The notes beneath the pieces were generated by a model. The model was not told where the DNA came from and ran no database searches. It worked only from the letters and a program-made list of their open reading frames with translations. Positions 1 through 4,917 of a DNA stretch of 6,302 bases are shown piece by piece (the first letter of the stretch is position 1; each line of letters begins with the position of its first letter). This DNA comes from an uncultured Eubacteriales bacterium (lineage in GTDB: Bacteria; Bacillota; Clostridia; Oscillospirales; Oscillospiraceae). The stretch is from positions 1-6,302 of the forward strand of contig ONTN01000083.1 in the NCBI GenBank assembly GCA_900320765.1, written 5' to 3'. The position numbers and the translations under genes are program-made.

Positions 1-694
1 CGGGCGGTAAGAACGCGCTCACGACGGCGGAGAGTATTTTCCAGCCGATAAAGCTGAGGTCGAGGCTGAAAAGGCGAAGCTTATTTCCCTGCATAAGCCT
101 GCCGGACTCGCGCATACAGGCTATCGGCCCCATCTGCGGGTTATCGAACATAACGTAATAAACGAGCCTGTACCGGTAGCTCAGAATTATGCCGGGAACG
201 ATGAAGAGAATAAAGCCTAAGCCGACCGCTATACTGACGAAAAGGTTTATTATCAGTATCCTGACGGCGTTTCTGAAGCTGGGGAAGGCGTCCCTCACCC
301 CGGCGTCGCGCCCTCTGACCCTTTTGAGGAAGTAGCCCGAATACCCGGCGCTGATAGCCGCAGACGCGAGCTCGAGCAGCACCGTGAGGACTATGCCCAT
401 TGCAGGCACGCTCGGAAAGGGCGGAATCGGCTTAGACTTCGCAAGGGCTTCTATCGCCGCATCGTCGCCCGCCATGACCGCCGCCCTGTACTCATCCATC
501 CAGACGTTCATTTTTTCAACCCGGGCAGGACTGCTCAGCTCGTTCACCCAATCATAAAGCCCGGAGGTACGGGTGGATAGCATACTGAGGCCGAAGAGCA
601 CGAGGGTCACTACGATCGAGCTCAGTATTATCCTTCCGAAGTTTTCCGCTAAATGCAGCCTTGCCGCGTAGCGAAGCTCATAAGCCGATCTCAA
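1..694 (-). CDS. DUF975 family integral membrane protein, 3' end beyond the window
   Basis: The reverse strand is open from a TTG at 694-692 to base 1, giving 231 codons with no stop, so the C-terminus is missing. TTG is chosen because a strong GAGGTGA ribosome binding site (706-700) lies 5 bases upstream and no ATG is as well placed. Residues 160-218 carry the DUF975 signature: VPGIIL (166-171), a Tyr/Arg-rich stretch, FDNP (183-186), an ESGRLMQGNK block (196-205), then LDLSFIGW (211-218). Hydrophobic segments lie at about 20-40, 95-118, 144-171 and from 216 on, so it is a multi-pass membrane protein. A hydrophilic loop (about 50-92) lies between the first two. The molecular function of DUF975 proteins is unknown. 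The gene diverges from spoIIE and has its own promoter. The family call is made from remembered motif wording, not a search. Confidence 0.88.
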   Translation of the reverse strand, partial: MRSAYELRYAARLHLAENFGRIILSSIVVTLVLFGLSMLSTRTSGLYDWVNELSSPARVEKMNVWMDEYRAAVMAGDDAAIEALAKSKPIPPFPSVPAMGIVLTVLLELASAAISAGYSGYFLKRVRGRDAGVRDAFPSFRNAVRILIINLFVSIAVGLGFILFIVPGIILSYRYRLVYYVMFDNPQMGPIACMRESGRLMQGNKLRLFSLDLSFIGWKILSAVVSAFLPP

Positions 695-716
695 ATAAAT
701 CACCTCATTTTATCTG

Positions 717-745
717 ATTATAGCTATTTCGGCCCGGAAATACAA
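717..745 (-). promoter_or_regulatory. Sigma-A-type promoter for the DUF975 gene
   Basis: Read on the minus strand, TTGTAT (745-740) and a perfect TATAAT (722-717) are separated by exactly 17 bases. Transcription would begin near 710, giving a leader of only about 16 bases before the TTG start, just enough for the GAGGTGA ribosome binding site. The -10 is consensus and the -35 matches only in TTG, so moderate strength is expected. Two direct CCGGAAA copies (734-740 and 752-758, period 18 bp) lie in the spacer and just upstream of the -35 and could be regulator contacts. Confidence 0.65.
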
Positions 746-770
746 CCTTGGCCGGAAAAGTTTTAATTTT

Positions 771-790
771 ATTAACAGAATTATGTTAAT
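771..790. promoter_or_regulatory. Near-perfect 20-bp palindrome, possible operator between divergent genes
   Basis: The 7-base arms ATTAACA and TGTTAAT are exact reverse complements around a 6-base centre GAATTA that is itself palindromic at its four middle positions, so 18 of 20 positions are symmetric. The right arm ends at 790, immediately before the spoIIE -35 hexamer at 791. A dimeric DNA-binding protein here could repress or activate spoIIE, and possibly affect the DUF975 promoter 25 bp away. The clostridial Rex site has the same half-sites in the opposite order (TTGTTAA, then TTAACAA), so this is not a normal Rex box. The regulator is unknown. Confidence 0.45.
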
Positions 791-823
791 TTGACAAAAT
801 ATTTCCTGAACACGGTGTACAAT
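791..823 (+). promoter_or_regulatory. spoIIE promoter with a 21-bp spacer, probably Spo0A-dependent
   Basis: A perfect TTGACA (791-796) and TACAAT (818-823, preceded directly by TG) are separated by 21 bases, and no -10-like hexamer lies at the usual 16-18 bases. Ordinary sigma-A promoters cannot easily use this spacing. The Spo0A-activated spoIIE and spoIIG promoters of Bacillus subtilis are known for 21-22 bp spacers. The reverse complement of 790-796 is TGTCAAA, one mismatch from the Spo0A box TGTCGAA and overlapping the -35, as in spoIIG. Start of transcription would be near 830. Sequence and spacing are seen directly; Spo0A dependence is inferred by analogy. Confidence 0.6.
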
Positions 824-853
824 TCGCGGTAGAGCAAGATAGGTGGGAGCTTA

Positions 854-886
854 ATGAAAGGGAGATCTCAGTGCTGCAAAGGATGA
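854..886 (+). promoter_or_regulatory. Possible 10-codon upstream ORF overlapping the spoIIE start
   Basis: ATG at 854 follows a purine-rich AGGTGGGAG (841-849) by 4 bases and opens a 10-residue frame (MKGRSQCCKG) ending in TGA at 884-886. It overlaps the first codons of spoIIE in another frame. Its stop forms an ATGA overlap with the in-frame ATG at codon 5 of spoIIE (883). This could couple or limit spoIIE translation, which otherwise begins at a weak GTG. The AGGTGGGAG could be fortuitous, and nothing shows that the peptide is made. Confidence 0.25.
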
Positions 887-3174
887 TAGCGGCGGGAAGA
901 AGGCTCCGCGGCCTCGACGCGGGAATGGTAATGGAGGGCGGCTCACGGTTTTTTATAGCTCTTGCCCTCGGAATGGCAAGGGCGTTTTCCGGCTTTGCGC
1001 CCTTCGGAGTGGCGTTCGCGGCGGCGGCCCCGGATGGGCTGTTTGGCCTCGTCACGGCGGCGGGCGCGATATTGGGCTATTTCTTCGGATTTGGCTTTAC
1101 CGCCTCGCTGAAATATGCCGCGGCTATAGTGCTGATCCGCTGGGTCTATCGCGTTCTCCGCACATCGGTAAAGCGGGACGGCCGCCTTTTCCGCCCGGCT
1201 GTGACTCTGATCGCTATGGCTTCCATCGGCTTCGTGTACGCCTTTGACTCAGGCTGGAAGGTCGTACCCTTAGCCCTATTCGTAACGGAGAGCGTCACCT
1301 CGGCAGCCCTCGTATTCTTCTACGATATCGCCCTCTCTCCGTGGAACGAGGCCTCCGACGGAAATCTCGGAAGGCTCAGCCATACGGTGAGCACCGTTCT
1401 GCTCGCCGCGGCCGTAGCTATGGGGCTTTCCGGAATAAGGCTCTTCGACGTACTTTCGATCGGCGGCGCGCTTGCCACGGTCTGCGTTATGGTATCCGCA
1501 TACAAGGGCGGTATCGGCGCGGGCGCCGCGATAGGCGCGGCCTTCGGCGCATTTCTCGACCTCGCCTCCGGAACGGTCGGGCTTTATACAGCCATATACT
1601 CCGTCTCCGCCCTCGTCTCCGGCATTTTTTCAAAGAGCGGCAGGCTCTTCTTCATTCTAAGCTACATAGCGGCGAACGCTCTCACCGTGCTCTGGAGCTT
1701 TAAGGCTACAGCCTCGCTCGTGCCGCTCTACGACTGCTTCGCCGCCTCGGTCGTCGTGGCAATGCTGCCCGACGCCGTCCTCTCGCGCATAGGCTCGGTC
1801 TTCCCTCTCAGAGCCTCCGGCTTCGGCTTCCGGCGCGCGAGGGAGTACGCGAGGCGGAGACTTACGCTTGCCGGCAGCGCCTTCGGCACGCTTAGCGACG
1901 CCGCCGGTGCGATCGCCCGAACCGGCGGCAACCTTGAGGACCCCTCCCGCGTTTTCGACGCGGCGGCCGAGGAGGTCTGCCGTTCCTGCTCAAGCTGCTC
2001 CCGCTGCTGGCAGGCGGAGTATCAGTCCACCCGCAACGCTCTCAATTCCGTCACCGGTAAGCTCAGCGCTGAGGGCGAGATAAGCGTTTCCGACCTTCCC
2101 CCCTACTTTGCGGACAGCTGCGAAAGGGTGGAGAGGCTGACGGCGGCTATAAACGCCGAGGCTCGCTCGCGCAGGCAGAGACGGCAGTTCTCAGAGCGTC
2201 TTAGCTATATGCGCGAGGCCGGGCTCAGCCAGTTCGGCGGGCTCAGAGAGCTGCTCGATTCTCTCTCCCGCTCCCTCGGGGAGGACGTTCGGGTAGAGCC
2301 CGCGCTTGAAAAGCGGATAATAGGTCTCATCGGCTCGAAGGGGCTCGGCGTTTCCGCGGCAGCTCTCCGGCTTCGCGGCGGCAGGCTGAGAATTGAGCTG
2401 AGGGGCGAGGCTCTCGCCGAGCTCAAGCGGGACGGCGACTGGATCGAGGAGGTTTCCCGGCTCGCGGGAAATCCCCTGCGCCTTTCGGAGTATGAGCCGG
2501 GAAACGGCAGGCTCGTGCTCTGCGAAAAAGCCCCGCTCTCCATATCCTTCGGGGCTGCGAAGAGCGGAAAGGGCGGCGGAGCGAGCGGCGATAGCTGCAC
2601 GGGCTTTTTATCCGACGAGGGGCTTTTCTCCCTCGTTCTCGCCGACGGAATGGGCACAGGCTCCGAGGCGGCAAAGATAAGCGGAGCCGTGGTCTCCGCC
2701 CTGCGTCTCTTCCTTATGGCCGGCGTCGAGCCCGAGCTCAGCCTCAGCCTTATCGACAACATGATGTTTTTGAAAAACGAGGGCGATACCGAAAGCTCTA
2801 CCGTAGATCTATTCACTGTGGACAGCTTTACGGGAGACGCCCGGTTCTATAAATACGGGGCGGCACCCTCTTACGTTCTGCGCGAGGGCAGAATAAAGAC
2901 CGTCGGCTCCCGCCTTATGCCCGCCGGTCTCTCCGAAGAGGGCGGCGTCCGCGACAGGGGCAGGCGCATGCGGCTTCGCGGCGGGGATATGATCGTCTTT
3001 ATATCCGACGGGATGATCTCCGGCTCGGACGACAGGCGGCTGCGCGAGCTTATCTCGCAGTACGGCGGCACGGACCCGAAGGCGCTAAGCCGCCTGATAA
3101 TGGAAAAAGCCCTCGAGGCCTCCTCCGGCGAGGACGATATGACCGTTATAAGCGTCAGCATTTCCGAGGTTTAG
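871..3174 (+). CDS. spoIIE: Stage II sporulation protein E, membrane-bound PP2C-type serine phosphatase
   Basis: SpoIIE dephosphorylates the anti-anti-sigma factor SpoIIAA, releasing sigma-F in the forespore, and takes part in polar septum formation. The 767-aa product is slightly shorter than Bacillus SpoIIE (827 aa). Residues about 27-305 form a chain of hydrophobic segments consistent with the family's ten-helix membrane domain. A central cytoplasmic region follows, with a cysteine cluster at 370, 373, 376 and 379 (then W380). The phosphatase domain, from about 550 to the end, has ADGMGTG (D592, the expected metal ligand), STVDLFTVD near 648-656, ISDGM (D713) and EDDMTV (D756), so it appears catalytically intact. 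The GTG start has AAAGGGAG (857-864) 6 bases upstream; ATG at 883 is a weaker alternative. No frameshift is seen. A small membrane protein gene follows after 44 bases. Confidence 0.97.
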   Translation: MLQRMIAAGRRLRGLDAGMVMEGGSRFFIALALGMARAFSGFAPFGVAFAAAAPDGLFGLVTAAGAILGYFFGFGFTASLKYAAAIVLIRWVYRVLRTSVKRDGRLFRPAVTLIAMASIGFVYAFDSGWKVVPLALFVTESVTSAALVFFYDIALSPWNEASDGNLGRLSHTVSTVLLAAAVAMGLSGIRLFDVLSIGGALATVCVMVSAYKGGIGAGAAIGAAFGAFLDLASGTVGLYTAIYSVSALVSGIFSKSGRLFFILSYIAANALTVLWSFKATASLVPLYDCFAASVVVAMLPDAVLSRIGSVFPLRASGFGFRRAREYARRRLTLAGSAFGTLSDAAGAIARTGGNLEDPSRVFDAAAEEVCRSCSSCSRCWQAEYQSTRNALNSVTGKLSAEGEISVSDLPPYFADSCERVERLTAAINAEARSRRQRRQFSERLSYMREAGLSQFGGLRELLDSLSRSLGEDVRVEPALEKRIIGLIGSKGLGVSAAALRLRGGRLRIELRGEALAELKRDGDWIEEVSRLAGNPLRLSEYEPGNGRLVLCEKAPLSISFGAAKSGKGGGASGDSCTGFLSDEGLFSLVLADGMGTGSEAAKISGAVVSALRLFLMAGVEPELSLSLIDNMMFLKNEGDTESSTVDLFTVDSFTGDARFYKYGAAPSYVLREGRIKTVGSRLMPAGLSEEGGVRDRGRRMRLRGGDMIVFISDGMISGSDDRRLRELISQYGGTDPKALSRLIMEKALEASSGEDDMTVISVSISEV

Positions 3175-3218
3175 CTTAGTGATTATCCGGTCATAATCCT
3201 ATAAAAGGAGCTGATCGA

Positions 3219-3494
3219 ATGGTAAAGGGTACTTCCCGAAGGGTCGTTATAGTCCGCTCGCCGAAGCCCGAGGTGTTTGACGAGGCGATATTCATTCTTC
3301 GCGACGGAGCGGGCGGTCGCGGCGTAACGGCGGACGATCTTCTTTCCGAGGCATTACGCACGGCTGAGGAATACGCCTTTTCTGAGGGGCATAAAAAGCG
3401 CTCTTTTCTCTACCGCCTCCCGCCCGTCATCCTCCTCGCGGCGGGGGCGGTCTTCTCCGGAATAATCGGGCTTGTCCTCTCATTTATCTTGTAA
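3219..3494 (+). CDS. Small protein of unknown function with a C-terminal membrane anchor
   Basis: The 91-aa product starts with ATG at 3219, 8 bases after a good AAAAGGAG ribosome binding site (3203-3210). Residues 1-60 are charged and soluble, with a basic, strand-like start (TSRRVVIVRSP, 5-15), a probable strand or helix (FDEAIFIL, 20-27) and a helix around 40-56. Residues 68-91 form one hydrophobic segment that ends the protein, with the basic KKR at 59-61 on the cytoplasmic side, so it is built like a tail-anchored protein. It lies 44 bases after spoIIE with no terminator between, and is probably co-transcribed with it at the onset of sporulation. From memory, similar short proteins occur in Oscillospiraceae-type genomes, but I know of no assigned function. 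The gene is judged real from its ribosome binding site, coding character and tight packing. Confidence 0.8.
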   Translation: MVKGTSRRVVIVRSPKPEVFDEAIFILRDGAGGRGVTADDLLSEALRTAEEYAFSEGHKKRSFLYRLPPVILLAAGAVFSGIIGLVLSFIL

Positions 3495-3517
3495 ACCGCC
3501 CGGGAAAATGGTATAAT
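3489..3517 (+). promoter_or_regulatory. Strong sigma-A promoter for wecB, with extended -10
   Basis: TTGTAA (3489-3494) and a perfect TATAAT (3512-3517) are 17 bases apart, and TG at 3509-3510 makes an extended -10. The -35 lies over the last codon and TAA stop of the 91-aa gene. Transcription would start near 3524, leaving about 33 untranslated bases before the wecB ATG. wecB can therefore be expressed apart from spoIIE, although no terminator separates the two units and read-through is possible. Confidence 0.8.
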
Positions 3518-3556
3518 CTAATAGAAGAGTATCACCCTTGAAAGGATATCTCATCT

Positions 3557-4663
3557 ATGAAAAAGATAATGCTCGTTTTCGGCACGAGGCCGGAGGCAAT
3601 CAAGATGTGCCCCCTCGTAAATGAGCTTAAAAGCCGAAGAAATGTCGAGACCGTCGTCTGCGTCACCGGACAGCACCGCGAGATGCTAAAGCAGGTGCTC
3701 GACGTTTTCCGCGTAAAGCCCGATTACGACCTCGATATTATGAACGCGGGTCAGACCCTTTTCGACGTTACCGAGAAGGTCATGCGCGGCATGAGCGAGG
3801 TCATATCGAAGGTCGAGCCCGACGTAATCTTAGTCCACGGGGATACGACGACGACCTTCGCCGCCGCCCTCGCCGCCTACTATATGGGCGTGCCCGTGGG
3901 TCACGTTGAGGCCGGCCTCCGCACCTACGATGTGCACTCCCCCTACCCCGAGGAGTTCAACCGCCAGGCTGTTGGCTCGATAGCGGACTACAATTTCGCG
4001 CCCACGGCCGTCGCGAGGGATAATCTTCTGCGCGAGGGGAAAAAGCCGGAGTCCATCTTCGTCACCGGGAACACGGCGATAGACGCCCTCGGGACTACGG
4101 TGACGGCCGATTTTGAGCATCCCGATCTCGAATGGGCTCAGGGCTCCCGTCTCGTTATCCTCACCGCCCACCGCCGCGAGAGCTGGGGCGAGCCGCTCCA
4201 CGCCATTTTCCGCGGAATCCGCCGGGTCGTGGAGGAGTTCCCCGACGTGAAGGTGCTCTACCCAATACATCTTAACCCCCTTGTGAGACGGGCGGCTGAC
4301 GCCACGCTCACAGGTATGGACAGGATAAAGCTCACAGAGCCGATGGACGTTATGGCCTTCCATAATTTCCTTGCCCGCTCGTATATGATACTCACCGACT
4401 CCGGAGGCATCCAGGAAGAGGCTCCGTCTCTCGGAAAGCCCGTCCTCGTCCTGCGCGAGGTAACGGAAAGACCGGAGGGCGTCGCCGCCGGCACTCTGAA
4501 GGTCATCGGCACGAAGGAAGAGAACATCTACCGCGAGTTCAAGGCTCTCCTCACCGATGAGAAGCTGTACGATTCGATGAGCCGGGCCAAAAACCCCTAC
4601 GGCGACGGTCTTGCATCAAAGCGCATAGCCGATATACTTATCTACGGAAAAACCAAAATATAA
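3557..4663 (+). CDS. wecB: UDP-N-acetylglucosamine 2-epimerase, non-hydrolysing
   Basis: This cytoplasmic enzyme interconverts UDP-GlcNAc and UDP-ManNAc, the donor for ManNAc-containing wall teichoic acid linkage units, capsule and other surface glycans. The 368-aa length is typical of the WecB/MnaA family (GT-B fold). Visible motifs are GTRPEAIK (9-16), TGQHREML (37-44), HGDTTTT (94-100, D96), HVEAGLRT (116-123, E118), PYPEEFNRQ (129-137, E132), AHRRESWG (204-211, H205), YPIHLNP (235-241, H238) and DSGGIQEEAPSLGKP (281-295). All family catalytic and UDP-binding blocks look intact, including the GQH region linked to allosteric UDP-GlcNAc binding. ATG at 3557 begins the canonical MKKIMLVFGTRPE; AAAGGA (3541-3546) lies 10 bases upstream. 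It has its own promoter. No other glycan gene is present, so the final product cannot be deduced. In Bacillus the gene is called mnaA. Confidence 0.97.
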   Translation: MKKIMLVFGTRPEAIKMCPLVNELKSRRNVETVVCVTGQHREMLKQVLDVFRVKPDYDLDIMNAGQTLFDVTEKVMRGMSEVISKVEPDVILVHGDTTTTFAAALAAYYMGVPVGHVEAGLRTYDVHSPYPEEFNRQAVGSIADYNFAPTAVARDNLLREGKKPESIFVTGNTAIDALGTTVTADFEHPDLEWAQGSRLVILTAHRRESWGEPLHAIFRGIRRVVEEFPDVKVLYPIHLNPLVRRAADATLTGMDRIKLTEPMDVMAFHNFLARSYMILTDSGGIQEEAPSLGKPVLVLREVTERPEGVAAGTLKVIGTKEENIYREFKALLTDEKLYDSMSRAKNPYGDGLASKRIADILIYGKTKI

Positions 4664-4670
4664 TGTAAAT

Positions 4671-4694
4671 CCCCTTCGCCGTTTGGCGAAGGGG
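4671..4694 (-). terminator. Left end hairpin, likely terminator for leftward transcription
   Basis: A perfect 10-bp stem (arm CCCCTTCGCC and its exact complement) closes a 4-base loop. On the minus strand it is followed by a tract with 12 T in 20 bases (4670-4651), so it could end the isomerase transcript after crossing the whole element. On the plus strand it is followed by CTCTCAGACTG with no U-tract, so it is a poor terminator for wecB even though it starts 8 bases after the wecB stop. Confidence 0.55.
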
Positions 4695-4734
4695 CTCTCA
4701 GACTGTAGACAAAGAAATTATTATAATTTAAATC

Positions 4735-4767
4735 ATTTTTGGCGGGGGCGTGTACCTCGCCAAAAAT
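4735..4767. repeat. Hairpin 2 of the intergenic element
   Basis: ATTTTTGGCG (4735-4744) is exactly complementary to CGCCAAAAAT (4758-4767). Three further pairs, one of them G-U on the plus strand, extend this to a 13-bp stem with a 7-base loop (4748-4754). There is no U-tract after it on either strand, so it is not a simple terminator. Confidence 0.7.
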
Positions 4768-4773
4768 ACCGCT

Positions 4774-4816
4774 CAGTCCGCAAACGTGCGGCGTAGCCGT
4801 GCGCTGCAGCGGACTG
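4774..4816. repeat. Hairpin 3, a two-tier nested stem
   Basis: The outer 8-bp stem CAGTCCGC (4774-4781) pairs with GCGGACTG (4809-4816). Inside it an 8-bp stem pairs 4785-4792 with 4796-4803 around a GTA loop; two of its pairs are G-U on the plus strand. An asymmetric internal loop (3 and 5 bases) joins the tiers. The two G-U pairs would become C-A mismatches on the minus strand, so the plus-strand RNA forms the better fold. Confidence 0.65.
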
Positions 4817-4821
4817 CAGAC

Positions 4822-4856
4822 TCAAATGAGAGCCCAGCGGAGCGGGTCTCATTTGA
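4822..4856. repeat. Hairpin 4, with an arm shared by an alternative stem
   Basis: TCAAATGAGA (4822-4831) pairs perfectly with TCTCATTTGA (4847-4856), and three more inner C-G pairs (4833-4835 with 4844-4846) follow a bulged G. The right arm also contains ATTTG (4851-4855), which can instead pair with CAAAT (4882-4886) to lengthen hairpin 5, so the two folds compete. Confidence 0.65.
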
Positions 4857-4881
4857 AGCGTGTCGACTTTGTCGACACGCT
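4857..4881. repeat. Hairpin 5, perfect 11-bp stem with a 3-base loop
   Basis: AGCGTGTCGAC (4857-4867) pairs with GTCGACACGCT (4871-4881) around TTT. The duplex includes two GTCGAC palindromes. With the flanking ATTTG and CAAAT it could extend to 16 bp with one bulged A, at the cost of hairpin 4. A degenerate partial copy in the opposite orientation, TGTAGACAAAG, lies at 4704-4714 near the other end of the element. Confidence 0.7.
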
Positions 4882-4886
4882 CAAAT

Positions 4887-4910
4887 CCCCTTCGCCGTTT
4901 GGCGAAGGGG
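4887..4910 (+). terminator. Right end hairpin, likely rho-independent terminator for wecB
   Basis: This is an exact copy of the 24-bp hairpin at 4671-4694, with a 10-bp GC-rich stem and GTTT loop. On the plus strand it is followed by a tract with 14 T in 20 bases (4911-4930), the pattern of an intrinsic terminator. Rightward transcripts from wecB would end here, about 250 bases after the wecB stop and inside the 3' end of the isomerase gene. It also begins 8 bases beyond the isomerase stop on the other strand, where its U-tract is weak. Confidence 0.65.
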
Positions 4911-4917
4911 ATTTTGT

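Larger units (their letters stand above)
4664..4917. repeat. Composite hairpin element filling the convergent intergenic gap
   Basis: This 254-bp stretch has no convincing gene and consists of six consecutive hairpins plus an AT-rich segment (4701-4740). The outermost hairpins (4671-4694 and 4887-4910) are identical, and with the preceding AAAT form a 28-bp direct repeat (4667-4694, 4883-4910). Reading inward, both ends have that hairpin, a 9-base gap, then TGTAGACAAAG on the left (4704-4714) and TGTCGACAAAG on the right (minus strand 4877-4867), so they also form an imperfect 44-bp inverted repeat. Each end hairpin is separated by 7 bases from a stop codon, wecB TAA on one side and isomerase TAA on the other. 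The design resembles a MITE or REP/BIME-type repeat. Copies elsewhere in the genome are expected but cannot be seen here. Confidence 0.75.

Noticed and set aside
1341..1703. 120-codon plus-strand ORF within spoIIE
   Set aside because: It is an Arg-rich out-of-frame shadow of the spoIIE membrane domain.
2205..2816. 203-codon minus-strand ORF inside spoIIE
   Set aside because: It is antisense to the conserved phosphatase domain, is low-complexity (rich in Ser, Pro and Arg), and has no promoter or family motif. Long antisense frames are expected in GC-rich coding DNA.
3181..3198. GATTAT/ATAATC inverted repeat between spoIIE and the 91-aa gene
   Set aside because: Only 6 A/T-rich base pairs with a 6-base loop and no U-tract. 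It is too weak to be called a terminator and could be chance.
3176..3205. Possible separate promoter for the 91-aa gene (TATAAA at 3200-3205)
   Set aside because: The -35 is poor and transcription would start downstream of the AAAAGGAG ribosome binding site, so it could not serve this gene.
3830..4363. 177-codon minus-strand ORF inside wecB
   Set aside because: It lies opposite highly conserved wecB motifs and shows no domain of its own.
4706..4727. TAGACA and TATAAT in the AT-rich part of the intergenic element read as a close promoter pair
   Set aside because: They are only 10 bases apart, too short for sigma-A. Only the weaker CAGACT at 17 bases could work.
4664..4917. CRISPR array or attachment site
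   Set aside because: The 28-bp repeat occurs only twice, 216 bp apart, the spacing is filled with hairpins, and no cas gene, integrase or tRNA is nearby.
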